This document shows positions 1 through 13,455 of a DNA stretch of 64,000 nucleotides, one piece after another (the stretch's first letter is position 1; the number at the start of each line of letters is the position of its first letter). Made by a program: the position numbers and the translations under genes. Source of the DNA: Palaemon carinicauda (taxonomy: Eukaryota; Arthropoda; Malacostraca; Decapoda; Palaemonidae); NCBI RefSeq assembly GCF_036898095.1, contig NC_090766.1, forward strand, positions 40,986,209-41,050,208, read 5' to 3'. Below the pieces are notes generated by a model, which worked only from the letters and a program-made list of their open reading frames with translations, searched no databases and was not told the origin of the DNA.

Positions 1-1369
1 CCCCTGAAAAGGGACATGCTGTCTGGAGTGAGATAACTGATGCAGGATGGCTGATGGGAGGTATTCATTCTACAATTTTCCACCTCAAAGTGATAATGGT
101 GGGAACTCCTACTTACAAACCCAGTTTAATGAAAATAAGTGCCAGAAATGTAGTTAACCAATATCAATGTGAGATCCAGCATGTAATGGTATGAAAGATT
201 CCTCCCCAAAATAAACAAAAAGAAAAAGCTGAAGAGTCGGTTATTCTATCCTAACAAAATTACATCCAACATGCTACTATAGAAAAGATACAGTCTCTAT
301 AGGGAGCCAGTCAAAAGCAGAGTCAACAGACTAGTGGGTATAATCCCTTGAAATTGATGGCTATCAACAAACTGAGCTCTACATCAGGTTGATACCTAGA
401 CTTCCTCAAAGGGCAAAGCAAATGCTCTAAAAAGTCTCACAAGTTAGAAAGAGACACCCGACAGTTGATTGCTCACCTTCCTGGTAGTCCAAGGATAGAT
501 CACTATAAGTGTTGACAGACTAGAAATCATTCTGGAATTACTAATCTTGGAGCAATCATGGTCATCCTGAGACATGAGGTCAACATCAGTTGATCAGCTA
601 GTGGACACGCTGAGCAGAAGGAAATCAAGTTCAGGTGGTCCCATGGCTGTTGGAAGAGCCTCAAACACTATCAATGGGAATCAGATGGGGATTAAAACAC
701 TAGGAACTTCCTGTTAGCTGTGTAATGGAAAGGACTGTTCCCAGTGAGTCCACAAACCAAGAAGCCTCCCGGCTAAGCAAGGATGTAAGGACCAAACAGA
801 GTTTACAGCTTGTGACTAAGCACTTCTGCAAGAACATTTCTAAATCTACCTGGCTAACAGTTCTAAGGCTTTGCTACACCACCATTTACGCATCTGCCTT
901 ATTAGCTTGCCCCACATCCCTCTAACTCACTAAAGACATTTCTAAGTATCCATCCTACTATTCAGGACTAGACACTTGTTGGCCTACTAAAAGAAAGAGA
1001 ATGGATTAAGAAGAGGAGTTTGAAAAGGAAGGAGAACGAAACACTACTTTGCTTAACAATATCTCCTCTGGCTCTAAAAGCCAAGCAGTAGAGGTCTGAG
1101 CAACTATTGATAAAGCTCTTTCTTTCAAGTGTTGAAATAAATGGGTTGTTATTGCTAAAAGAACGGCTATACTAAGCTCTAAGAAGGGATCAATCCCCAA
1201 TCCTGAGAAAAAGGGTGAAATAAATCAGTGTAACTAACAAAGTGGACACGGCCCCACATCAAGACTGTACATCTATGTCGGACCCTGTGCCTGAGACACG
1301 AAGCTGTGGCACAGTGCAGCTCTGGTCACGTACATTGGCACCATAGGTGTGCAAAGAGCCAAGATACTA

Positions 1370-1500
1370 TTCCCCCCCCACACATTGGTACCGGTACCGA
1401 TGGGTCCGAGGTATCCCTACCAACAGGGCCGAGGTGTCCGTACCGACGGGGCCAAGGTACCCACGCGGCCGAGGTACCCACGGGGTTAAGGTACAGGTAG
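1370..1500. repeat. Degenerate GC-rich 23-bp minisatellite relic (copy A)
   Basis: A few imperfect units resembling GGGCCGAGGTACCC or GGGCCGAGGTGTCC occupy the position where copy B carries a clean 23-bp array (10715-11085). The units here differ from one another at many positions. The same flanks surround both, so the difference between copies is expansion or homogenisation of the array in B, or decay in A. Confidence 0.7.
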
Positions 1501-2039
1501 TGAAGGGACTGGGGTGCCAGTGCCAATGGGACCAACAGCCCAAGATATTGGTAATGACAGTGTACACTGGATCTGCCTCCACATGGTTGAGGTTCAAGAA
1601 ACTGGCCCCCCATGGTATAGGCACAATAACCTTTCCTACCCCGACTCTTGGTACAATAAACCAGCCCCTACTGATTCAAGGGGTCAAGGAACCAGGAATG
1701 CCTACCACAGCATTGAGGAACCAGCCCCCACAGGATCATTGTAAAAGGAACAAGTCCCTATTGGGCTGGGGGAACAGGAATAGGGGCCCGTGAGCTGAGG
1801 AATAGGAACAGGGCCACTGTGGACTTGAGAACAGGAACAGGGCCACTGTGGACTGGAGAACAGGAACAGACTCTTATGGACTAAGTAACATGAGTCACCC
1901 CAAGGGCCTTGGACCTAGCTCCCATGGTAACGAAGAACAAAGAACCAGAATAAACCTGCCCCTTCGGAGCTAAGATACAAGCACAATTCCCACTAAGCAG
2001 AAATATTGGCCTCATCATGAGCTGAGAAACAGGAACCTG

Positions 2040-3845
2040 CCTCATCATGAGCTAAGGAACAGAAAACAGCCCCACAATGGGCTAAGGAACAGGAGGAACC
2101 GACTCCACCACAGGCTAAGGAACAAGAGGAAACGGCTCCACCATGGGCTAAGGAATAGGTGGAACACGCTCTGCCGTTGGCTAAGGAACATGAGGAATTG
2201 GCTCCACTGTGGGCTAAGGAGCATGAGGAACCGGCTCACCTGTGGGCTAAGAAGCACGAGGAACTGGCTCCACAGTGGGATAAGTAGCACGAGGAACTGG
2301 CTCCACTGTGGGGCAAGAAGCACGAGGAACTGGCTCCACTGTGGGGCAAGAAGCACGAGGAACTGGCTCCACTGTGGGGTAAGAAGCACGAGGAACTGTC
2401 TCCAACATGGGCCAAGGAGCAGGAGGAACCAGTTCCACCATGGGCTAAGGAGCAGGAGGAACCAGTTCCACCATGGGCTAAGGAGCAGGAGGAACCAGTT
2501 CCACCATGGGCTAAGGAGCAAGAGGAACTGGCTCTACCATGAGCTAAGGAGCAAGAGGAACTGGCTCCACCATGGAATAAGAATCAGGAGGAACCATCTC
2601 CACCATTGGCTAAGGAGCAGGAGGAACTAGCTCCCCCATTGGCTAAGGAGTAGGAGGAAACAGCTCCACTGTTGGCTAAGGAGCAGGAGGAATCAGCTCC
2701 ACTGTGGGCTAAGGAGCAGGAGGAATCAGCTCCACTGTGGGCTAAGGAGCATGAGGAACCAGCTCCACCGTGGGCTAAGAAACTTGAGTAACTGGCTTCA
2801 CCATGGGCTAAGGAACAGGAAGAACCAGCTCTACCATGGAATAAGGAACAGGAGGATCCAGTTCAGCTGTAAGCTAAGAAACAGGAGAATCCGGCTCCGC
2901 CATGGGCAAAGGAACAGGAAGGAACAGGCTCTGCCATGGATTAAGTAACAGGAGTAACCAGCTCCGCCATGGGCAGGATCTGGTTCCACTGTAAGCTAAG
3001 AAACAGGAGAATCCGGCTCCGCCGTAGGCAAAGGAACAGGAGGAACAGGCTCTGCCATGGACTAGTAACAGGAGGAACAGGCTCTGCCATGGACTAGTAA
3101 CAGGAGGAACCGGCTCCGCCATGGGCTAAGGAACAGAAGGAACCGGCTCCACCATGGGCTAAGGAACAGAAGGAACTGGCTCCACCATGGGCTAAGGAAC
3201 AGAAGGAACTGGCTCCACCATGGGCTAAGGAACAGAAGGAACTGGCTCCACCATAGGCTAAGGAACAGAAGGAACTGGCTCCACCATGGGCTAAGGAACA
3301 GAAGGAACAGGATCTGCTATGGGCTAAAGAACAGGAGGAACCGGTTCTGCCATAGGCTAAGAAATCGAAGGAATCGACTCTGCCATGAGCTAAGGAACAG
3401 GAGGAACGGTCTCCACCATGGGCTAAGGAACAGGAGGAACGGTCTCCACCATGGGCTAAGGAACAGGAGGAACAGGCTCCACCATGGGATAGGGAACAGG
3501 AGGAACAGGCTCTACCATAAGCTAAGGAACAGGAGGAACAAGCTCCACCGTAAGCTAAGGAACAGGAAGAACAGGCTCCACCGTAAGCTAAGGAACAGGA
3601 GGTACAGGCTCCACCATAAGCTAAGGAACAGGCTCCAGCATAAGCTAAGGAACAGGAGGAACAGGCTCCAGCATAAGCTAAGGAACAGGAGGAACAGACT
3701 CCACCATAAGCTAAGGAACAGGAGGAACAGACTCCACCATAAGCTAAGGAACAGGAGGAATAGGCTCCACCATACACTAAGGAAAAGGAGAAATTGGCTC
3801 CGCCGTTGGCTAAGGAACAAGAACCAGCTCCACCGTGGGCTTAGA
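2040..3845. repeat. 33-bp minisatellite array (copy A), more than 50 units
   Basis: The repeated phrase is GGCTAAGGAACAGGAGGAAC followed by a variable CNGCTCCACCATG-like half, giving a 33-bp period. Because 33 is a multiple of three, several frames on both strands stay open over hundreds of bases while others stop in every unit, so long ORFs here are a by-product of the period. Unit variants form local blocks (GCACGAGGAACTGG near 2240-2400, ACAGAAGGAACTGG near 3170-3300, ACAGGAGGAACAGG near 3440-3770), a sign of local unequal exchange. Some units are shortened and shift the frame (for example near 2985 and 3625). No start, splice context or flanking exon was found. Confidence 0.9.
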
Positions 3846-5167
3846 ACATTGTTGAAGATGTTTTCTTTAACCCAGCAGTATGTAATTTACATACGAATAT
3901 TCTAGTATTGTACACAATAGAAATGAATTGCATGAGAATTGATTAAAAATGTAAGTGACAATAGGGAACTTTTCTTTATAATTCACTTATGTTTACAGTT
4001 AAATGTACTCTACTTTATACAGTACTCAACTGCACTGTGTGTTTTGTGTTATTATATAGTCGCCTCACCTCAGTTTATTGCCGTAACACTCGAGACTTCA
4101 TCTATGTTTTAAAGTGCTTCCAGAACACAAAAATGACTTCCAGATTTTTGTTCAGACAGCATCTGTAACGTTTAAATTGCTTGCAGATTACTCAAATTAC
4201 TGACAGATCTTTGCTTAGACAACAACCTTAACATTTAAAACATTACCATAAGACAAAAATCATTGCTTTATCTACTCGTCAGGCATGACAAAACAAAACA
4301 ATAAAAATGGCGGCAGGCAGCCTCCTTCAGTCCAGCAAATAAAATAATCGTCTACATTTTATTTAACACTACTCAAACATTCATGAAGTAGATAAATATA
4401 GATAAGGTTCTAGCATTGAATTCAGTAATGAAACTATAAAATAAGATTCTATACAACAATTTAACAAACACGGTAGTATCTACACAAACTTTTGTGTGTA
4501 CGGCTATCAGTACATTTCTCCTCTGATAACATACTTAACAGTATTATAAACAGTATTGTAAAGTAATAAAGTCAAATCACTTGTAATCACCTGATATTGA
4601 TTTTATATGAAAGGGGATTATTTGCTGTCATCTGAAAGTCAAGAGGAATTTGAGTAAGGCTATTCATACTCTAGGCTAAGGCATTTGAGTTAGGCTATTC
4701 ATACCCTACGCTAAAATTTTACTCACGGGAGCTTGTACGATAACGATTTAGGAACAATTCAAGCTACGAATGGCCTCTGAGTTTCCATTGTGTTCGTTGG
4801 TTGGGGACTATGTATAAATATAGTAAGAAGACTTATTCTATACAAAGATTTAATAACCATACAATGTTTTATGAACTAAGTAATACAGTAAAGGGTAGGA
4901 CTAATGTGAACAATAAATCTTGTACAGCGTTAACTTATTAAAAATAAACTTATAGTAGCCTCCAATCATTTAAATGCATTGTGTAAAGCTGTTCTGACAT
5001 CGTCGTTCATGCTTGCCTATTTATCAACTCTGTTGTGTGAACAACATTCAAGGGCAGGCCTTGCAAAATGTGCATGCCATACACATTGTAAAGTGGGCAT
5101 GCCCACCCATCTGCATAGGTCTTAGGTTTGGGCACAACAAACCTAGGTTTTGTACGGTTAGGCAGAG

Positions 5168-8100
5168 AAACTGGTGAAGGCTTGTTAACTCGAGTCAACA
5201 TGAAAAAAAATCTATACAATTCTGATAATCTAAGCTGAATCTCTAAATGCAATAGTTCCAAAATACAAGGCAGATTTCAAAAGAAATTGACATTCTTCTT
5301 GGGACATGAACCATTCTTATAGTTATGAGTATTCCCCACCATCAGCTGGAATATGCAATTAAAAGGTGGAGCTAATGAATTATTAGAAGGTATGAGAATT
5401 GGGGATAATAATTAACACTAATCTGACATAATTCATCAACACCAGAGACAAGTAGGGCTGGTTCTAAGTTTGAGTATGATCAAAGACTTAAAATCTGTAT
5501 TTACAGGAACCAAGTAAATTACTAACTGTATACTACAGTAGTTCTTCTGAGAATATATACCCTTGCTTGTTTTATAGAAGACAGTCCAAAGGTGGGAAAT
5601 TCCTATGAGAAAGATATCGACTGTTTTACCTACAGGTAATCCCAATTTTAAACATATGTAGGTTAATAATAATGCCTGTTGCCTCATGTACAATATGGCA
5701 TATGATGCAGACTGACAGGCGAAAGTACAGTTGTAACAAATCCAAAGAAAATTTCAAGAGGATTCCACATTTCTAGAACTAGTTTAGAATAAACAGGCTG
5801 GAACATGGCAGTTATTAATGATGGTTTAAGACAATGTCTCTCTCCTCTTCCCTACTGGTTGAAAGAAAAAATAATTGGATGCAATAGGCTATAGTCTTAG
5901 ATAGGAAAAAAGACTCAACCTGAACCAAAACCATTCCAGTAATTATATGACATTGGCTGTTAAAGAAGAAAAAGGAGAACATGACTGAAGTGTCACCAGC
6001 CAATTACCTTTTCTGAAATCCTATGGCAGATCATGACCATTGGGCAAATGTTTTTCTGTACATGAGGAATTAGGTACTTGAGTCATTGAGTAACAACTAC
6101 AGATACTGCACTATAAAGGTGTTCTTCAAGGACTTAAGATTATAATACCAGTAAGGTTTTGGGACTATAAGATTCCAGAAAGGTTTAGGGAGGTGAAGCA
6201 AGTGTCTTGTCACCAGACTAGGACCTTGAGTATCTCCAAGTTTCTCACAAATGAAAGTAGGCTATTTGTAAACTGTGGTGTCAGTGTGAGCCACTTCTCA
6301 TTAGTTATAAGATTGGATACATATTCTTTAAGACCAAAATCAGGAGTGGTTTAAAGAATGTAAAAAAAACTACAATTTGTGGTTTAAAGGACATAAAAAA
6401 ACTACAATTAAAAAAAGGGGAGAGCTACATATATTGAATAGCAACCCAATTAGGTGTCATCAATGACCCTCACATTTTGAAAAAGTCTAAATTATAATTG
6501 TGAAATATTTTTGGAAACCAGTTTTGTGGTACCTGATGCAAGAGTTATTCCGAGTTTGTATTTCTTTAATTCAACAGTTCAATTTTGACTACCAATGTAA
6601 ATGTTTTTATAATACTCAAGCAAAATTATCATCAAAACAATATCCTTCATAATATAAATTCAAATAAGTTTACATGGCTTTTAATGCCACCTCTGGAACA
6701 ACTTACCTTTAAAGATGGAGATGTAAAATCTGCATCGCTATGTCCTCTACTCTTAATTCAGTAGGGTGTCAGCATTACAGACTATCTTAATAGACAAGAT
6801 AAAAGGACAGTACGTCACGTCCAAATCATAGTATTTTGGGCTTCCCTCAAGTGTAGTACTAATGTCCCCTTGCAAAAAGTAGCAATTTATACACAAAATG
6901 CAGTCTTCCATCTGGGAACAATTGCATTCAATAAGATGCTGCTACCACAAAAAATCCAGTCTCTGAAACTAGAAGAACTATATGTAAAATCAGTTAAAAC
7001 TTGTTTGAACTAAATATAAGCTTAATTTAAGTAAAACTTCATGTGTAAAAACTGTATTGTTGGTTATATTTGAATACATAACATCAATATGACTTTGAAG
7101 GCTGCTATAGGAGAAGCTCAATGCACATATGCATAAATGGCAACTAATTGGATGGCCATTGGAAGACAAGTGATTCACTTGGAAAAAGAAAGCATATGGA
7201 GAGTATTTCATCGAGTGTTTCATCAAATTTATACCAAAATATATTTCTTAATTTACCTCTTATATCCTTATTTACAGCATTCACATGTTTTGATATTCAA
7301 TAATATTCCATCTCAATGTCAAGCAATTTAATGAAAAAAAAAAAAATACACCATACACAATTTAATACATGAAAGATAATCAAACTAATTTTCATAAATT
7401 TAACTTCAATAACTCATTCCAAACATAGGACTAAAAAATACTTCCCCCAAAATTTGAAAAGAACATTCTAATATCTCAGTGATCACACAGTCACAATTTA
7501 CAGATTACTCTTAAAATAGTAGAAACATCTAGATTAAAGGCAAGGTTGAGATGAACAACACGAGTTAAGGTAGAGACATAAGCACAGTTAAGGTAGGCAG
7601 CTCAAATGTAGGGAACATAAATAGCTTTTGATATAGTTCTGTAATGTTTTGTTTGGTTATACATTAGAACCTCGAGTTTGGCTATGTGTTTACCCTATAC
7701 AGTACAATATGTTTGGCTATGTGCTTACTCTATACAGCACATTATGTTTGGCTAGGGAATATGTTATGAACAGCAAGGCAAGCAGAGATAGAATCTAGTA
7801 CTACTGTATAAGATGCTTTAGGCAGCCAACTGAAAAAACAGAAGTTGGGCTATGCAATAAAAAAGTGGGACAATTAAGTTACTGTTCATGTTACGTATGT
7901 AGGCAGGAACACGACACATTGACTAGGTGAAGCAAAGTTACGTCATTTGTCAGGACTATTTCATGTGTAGAAAACCGACTTACATTAGACTTTAGCATTT
8001 CTTGTGAATAACTAATTTCTTTCAGATCAATATTTTCAGAAATAGAAGTCACCTTTCAACATAATGATAATGGAGTAACACGGTGGAGAATCCGAGGCTT

Positions 8101-9324
8101 TTGCAAAAGGTAACAACAATAAATTACAAGTATGAAATCATCACTAAGACATCGTCAACCTAACCTAAATTAGGATATACAGTACTGTTCATACACCGTA
8201 GGAACTAAACCCGACGAGACCCAGGGTGTTGTAATACTTTGCAAATATAAAATCAAACTATGAATCTAGATTGGACTAATTCTTAATAAACATGTTTCCT
8301 AGATGTAGGCTACCTTTGGGATAAGAAAACTGGTCTATTTTTGTAAAAAAAAAAAAAAAAGAAATTTGTTAAGCACAAGACCACTCCTTCCAATTGTAGT
8401 CTCCATTTTTGTTTTGAAAATCAAATTTCTGCTTGTAGAGAGATTTAAAAGAAGGCTAATTTACAACATAAGATTTCTTGACAAATGAGTTATAATTGTC
8501 AAGTAACCAATGAAGAAGGCCATTTATGACTAAAACCAAACTAAGCTTCAGATTAAGTTCTAATCAATCAATAAACAATGTGCCCAGCCATTTTCACCTG
8601 TGTTGCTGTATGTACATACTAATTAGGAGTGTGCCCTTAGATTGTGGGGTATTTAATATCTGTGTAGCCACTGATTAGTTACTTAGAACACATTAGAAAA
8701 CCTCTCTCAAATAGTCTATATTTCAAATATGTTTGCGATTATTTTCGTGTTCAGCATGTAAGGAAAACTGATTAAAACAAATAAGAAAAATGGTAAATAA
8801 CACATTAAAATTCATTTTTATTTTTCATAGCTATACAAACCCGAGCCTTTTAAAATAAAAGAATTCCTTTAACAAAACTGTAGGGGTCATAAAAAAAAAG
8901 AAAAAAAAAGTGTTATTGACAGGGGGTGAGCTCAGGCGAGTAGCCCTGGCTACTTTCCTGTTGAAAGATTTTATTTACCATTTTAGGACAGAGAATTGGT
9001 TAAAGTGGAAAGTTTAACTTTTAGCGAATACTTCTATCTATTGATAGTAAAAATACAAATTCCTTTTCAAATTTTAAATTTGTTCTTGACTGTATACAAA
9101 CCTTTCATTTTTTCATGTAGGAAGTCCCCTCAGAACCGAAGTGGTTGGTTCTTTTTCTTCCCTGGAAATGCCATCTTCTTGGTCAGTATCAGAGGAAGGA
9201 GATGAATCGAACAACCTATCAGCCACCCATCATAGGGGGGAGTTGACTTACAGGCCCTGACAAGACTTGGTTGGTTCCTTGTACTTTGGTTTATGCTGAA
9301 ACCTTTCTCCTCAGCAAGTGAGAT
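5168..9324. other. AT-rich single-copy-looking spacer between duplicated segments
   Basis: No gene recognised. The stretch has short A-runs (7333, 8346, 8891) and small local echoes, such as three GTTTGGCTA phrases near 7677-7757. The last 500 bases (about 8815-9300) look like a dispersed repeat remnant, but no second copy is present in the window. Small ORFs, such as one of 88 codons on the - strand at 9130-9396, show no domain I recognise. Confidence 0.6.
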
Positions 9325-10714
9325 GCAGCCCGGAGTGAGATACCTGTTGCAGGATGGCTGATGGAAGGTATTCATTTTACCATATTCCACCTCCAAGTGA
9401 AAATGGTGGGAACTCCTACTTACTGATAGCTTAATAAAAATAAGTGCTCAGAAATGAAGTTTACCAATATCAATGTGAGATTCAGCATGTAATGGTATGA
9501 AAGATTCCTCCCCAAATAAACAAAAAGAAAAAGAAGCTGAACAGTCGGTTATTCTATCCTACTACCAGAATTACATCGAGAATGCTACTAAAGACAAGAT
9601 ACATAGTCTTTTAAGGGAGCCAGTCTGGGTTGGCTGCTTAAACATAGACCTAGTGTGAATAGATCAAAATTGAAATTGATGGTTATCAACTGAGATCTAT
9701 ATCAGGTTTATACCTAAACTTCCTCAAAGGTCAAAGAAAATGCTCTAAAAAGTCTGAATAAGTTAGAAAGAGACACCCGACAGTTGATTACTCACCTTCC
9801 TGGTAGTCCAAGGATAGGTCATTAAAAGTGTTGACAGATTAGAAATCATTCTGGAATTGCTCATCTTGGAGCAATCATGGTCATCCTGAGACGAAGTCAA
9901 CATCGGTTGATCAGCTAGTGGACACGCTGAACAGAAGGAAATTAAGTTCATGAGGTCCCATACCTGTGGGAAGAGCCCCAAACACTGTCAATGGGACTCA
10001 GATGGGGATTAAAACACCAGGAGCTTCCTGTTGAAAGGACTGTTCCCAGTGAGTCCAAAGACCAAGAAGCTTCCCTGCTAAGCAAGGATGTAAGGACCAA
10101 ACAGTTTATACCTTGTGAATAAGCACTTCTGCTAGAACATTTCTAAATCTACCTGGCTAACAGTTCTATGGCTTTAGTACACAACCATTTATGCATCTGC
10201 TTTATCAGCTCCCCCCACATCCCTTTATCTCACTAAAGACAGTTGTAAGTATCCATCCTACTATTCAGTACTAAGACACTTTTGTTGGCCTACTAAAAGA
10301 GAGAATGGATTAAGAGGAAGAGTTTGAAAAGGAAGGAGAACGAAACGCTACCATGCTTAACAATATCTCCTCTGGCTCTAAAAGCCAAGCAGTAGAGGTC
10401 TGAGCAACTATTGATAAAGCTCTTTCAAGGGGTGAACTACATGGGTTGTTATAGCTAAAAGAACAGCTGTACTAAGCTCTAAGAAGGGAGCCATCGACCA
10501 TCCAGGAAAAAGGGTGAAATAAAGCAGTGTAACTAACAAGGTAATGAGGAGGTGGACATAGCCCCACATCAAGACTGTACCTCTATGTCGTACCCTATGC
10601 CTGAGACACGAGGCAGTGGCACAGGCTGCAGCTCTGGCCACGTACATTGGCATCATGTGTGTGGAAAGAGCCAATATTTATTCCCCCACAGGTCTTGGGC
10701 CCAATTGGTACCGG

Positions 10715-11085
10715 TACTGACGGGGCCGAGGGACCCCTGCCGACGGGGCCGAGGGACCCCTGCCGGCGGGGCCTAGGGACCCCTGCCGGCGGGGCCGAGG
10801 GACCCCTGCCGGCGGGGCCGAGGGACCCCTGCCGGCGGGGCCGAGGGACCCCTGCCGGCGGGGCCGAGGGACCCCTGCCGGCGGGGCCGAGGGACCCCTG
10901 CCGGCGGGGCCGAGGGACCCCTGCCGACGGGGCCGAGGGACCCCTGCCGACGGGGCCGAGGGACCCCTGCCGACGGGGCCGAGGGACCCCTGCCGACGGG
11001 GCCGAGGGACCCCTGCCGACGGGGCCGAGGGACCCCTGCCGACGGGGCCGAGGGACCCCTGCCGACGGGGCCGAGGGACCCACGC
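10715..11085. repeat. GC-rich 23-bp minisatellite, about 15-16 units
   Basis: Near-perfect head-to-tail units containing GGACCCCTGCCG followed by (G/A)CGGGGCCGAG. The left units mostly carry CCGGCG and the right units CCGACG, so the array has two homogenised blocks. The 23-bp period reads through all three frames every 69 bp, which is why long ORFs rich in Gly, Pro and Arg exist on both strands. It is an island of about 80 percent GC in AT-rich DNA. Paired GGGG and CCCC runs could form strong secondary structure on either strand (inference). Confidence 0.92.
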
Positions 11086-11619
11086 AGCCGAGGTACTCAC
11101 AGGGTTGAGGTACAGGTAGTGACGGCCCGGGACTGAGTTGCCAAGTGTCAATGGGACCAACAACCCAAGATAATGGTAACGACAGGGTACAATGGACCTG
11201 CCTCCACGTGGTTGAGGTTCAAGAAACTGGCCCCCCATGGTTTAAGTACAATAAACTTTCCTACCCAGAATCTAGGTACAATAAACCAGCCCCTACTGAT
11301 TCAAGGGGTCAAGGAACCAGGAAGGCCTACCACAGCATTGAGGAACCAGCCCCCACAGGATCATTGTAAAAGGAATAAGTCCCTATTGGGTGAGGAACAG
11401 GAACAAGGGCCGCTGTGAGCTGAGGAATAGGAACAGGGCCACTATGGACTGGAGCACAGGAACAGACTCTTATGGACTAAGGAACATGAACTAGTCATCC
11501 CATGGGCCGAGGATCTAGCTTTCATGGCCACGAAGTACAAAGAACCAGAATAAACCGGCCCCTTCGTAGCTAAGATACAACCAACAGTCCCCACTAAGCA
11601 GAAACAATGGCCTTACCAT

Positions 11620-13455
11620 GAGCTGAGAAACAGGAACCTGCCTCACCGTGAGCTAAGGAACAGAAAACGGCCCCACCATGGGCTAAGGAACAGGATTAAC
11701 CAACTCCACCATGGTCTAAGGAACAGGAGGAAACAGCTCTACCATGGGCTAAGGAATAGGAGGAATTGGCTCACGAGGAATTGGCTCCACCGTTGACTAA
11801 GGAACAGGAGGAAATGGCTCCACTGTGGGCTAAGGAGCACGAGGAACCGTCTCCAACATTGGCCAAGGAGGAGGAGGAATCAGCTCCACCATGAGCTAAG
11901 GAGCAGGAGGAACTGGCTCTACCGTGAGCTAAGGAGCAAGAGGAAATGGCTCTACCGTGAGCTAAGGAGTAAGAGGAACTGGCTTAACCGTGAGCTAAGG
12001 AGTAAGATGAACTGGCTCTACCGTGAGCTAAGGAGTAAGATGAACTGGCTCTACCATGAGCTAAGGAGCAAGAGGAACTGGCTCTACCGTGAGCTAAGGA
12101 GCAAGAGGAACTGGCTCTACCGTGAGCTAAGGAGCAAGAGGAACTGGCTCTACTGTGAGCTAGGAGCAAGAGGAACTGGCTCTACTGTGAGCTAGGAGTA
12201 AGAGGAACTGGCTCTACCATGAGCTAAGGAGCAAGAGGAACTGGCCCCACCGTGGGCTAAGGAGGAGGAGGAACCAGCTCCACCATTGGCTAAGGAGCAG
12301 GAGGAACCAGCTCCACCATTGGCTAAGGAGCAGGAGGAACCAGCTCCACCATTGGCTAAGGAGCAGGAGGAACCAGCTCCACCATTGGCTAAGGAGCAGG
12401 AGGAACCAGCTCCACCATTGGCTAAGGAGCAGGAGGAACCAGCTCCACCATTGGCTAAGGAGCAGGAGGAACCAGCTCCACCATTGGCTAAGGAGCAGGA
12501 GGAACCAGCTCCACCATTGGCTAAGGAGCAGGAGGAACCAGCTCCACCATTGGCTAAGAAGCAGGAGGAACCAGCTCCACCATTGGCTAAGGAGCAGGAG
12601 GAACCAGGTCCAACATTGGCTGAGGAGCAGGAGGAACCAGCTCCACTGTTGGCTAAGGAGCAGGAGGAACCAGCTCCACTGTTGGCTAAGGAGCAGGAGG
12701 AACCAGCTCTGCCATGGGCTAAAGAACAGGAGGATCTGGCTCAGCTATGGACTAAGGAACAGGAGGATCTGGCTCAGCCATGAGCTAAGAAACAGGAGGA
12801 TCCGGTTCCGCTGTGAGCTAAGAAATAGGAGAATCCGGCTCTGCCGTGGGATAAGGAACAGGAGGAACAGGCTCTGCCATGGGCTAAGTAACAGGAGGAA
12901 CCAGCTCCACCATGCGCTAAGGAACTGGAGGAAGCAGCTCCACCATTGGCTAGGGAACTGGAGGAACCAGCTCCACCATGGACTAAGGAACAGGAGGAAC
13001 CTGCTCTGCCATGAGATAAGGAACAGGAGGAACCTGCTCTGACATGAGATAAGGAACAGGAGCAACAGGATCTGCAGGAGGAATCGATTCTGCCATAGGC
13101 TAAGGAACACAAGGAATCTGCTTCACCATGGGCTAAGAAACCGGAGGAACCAGCTCCATCATGGGCTAAGGAACAAGAGGAACAGTCTCCAACATGGGCT
13201 AAGGAACAAGAGGAACAGTCTCCAACATGGGCTAAGGAACAAGAGGAACAGTCTCCAACATGGGCTAAGGAACAGGAGGAACAGTCTCCAACATGAGCTA
13301 AGGAACAGGAGGAACGTTCTCCACCATGGGCTAAGGAACAGGCTCCACTGTAAGCTAAGGAACAGGAGGAACAGATTCCACCATAAGCTAAGGAACAGGA
13401 GAAATTGGCTTCGCCGTTGGCTAAGGAACAAGAACCAGCTCCACCATGGGCTTAG
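11620..13455. repeat. 33-bp minisatellite array (copy B) with a homogenised core
   Basis: Same 33-bp family as 2040-3845. The core at about 12270-12700 is nearly perfect: about a dozen units whose + strand frame reads the 11-residue repeat A-K-E-Q-E-E-P-A-P-P-L, open for 165 codons (12286-12783). Flanking units are more diverged, and single-base changes or indels close the frame on both sides. Two other frames are also open through the core, so the openness follows from the period and is not evidence of selection. I regard it as non-coding, with a small chance that it is an exon of a repetitive protein. Confidence 0.9.

Larger units (their letters stand above)
1..5167. repeat. Duplicated 5-kb segment, copy A (5' end outside window)
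   Basis: Positions 1-5167 align colinearly with 9325-14845; in the better-preserved stretches roughly nine bases in ten agree by eye. Shared landmarks in order are a unique-looking first 1.3 kb, a GC-rich minisatellite site near 1.4 kb, a 33-bp minisatellite (2040-3845), and an AT-rich tail with phrases such as CATTCATGAAGTAGATAAAT (4379 in A) and GGGCATGCCCACCCATCTGC (5095 in A). Homology stops near 5167, where copy B continues into a 30-bp minisatellite that A lacks. No conserved open reading frame was found in the non-repetitive parts. Whether this is a tandem segmental duplication or a large non-autonomous element cannot be settled because the left end lies outside the window. Confidence 0.85.

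Noticed and set aside
2045..3820. Long ORFs on both strands over the 33-bp minisatellite (e.g. W-W-N-W-F-L-L-L-L or G-G-A-C-S-S-C-S-L-A-Y repeats)
   Set aside because: The period is a multiple of three, so a frame without a stop in one unit is open in all. Several frames on both strands are open at once, with no start context, exon or codon bias.
9130..9396. 88-codon - strand ORF as a gene
   Set aside because: No recognisable domain; it crosses the boundary into the duplicated segment and is not kept open in copy A.
10595..11238. Pro/Arg/Gly-rich ORFs over the GC-rich array
   Set aside because: A 23-bp period without stops opens every frame on either strand; the two strands give equally long products.
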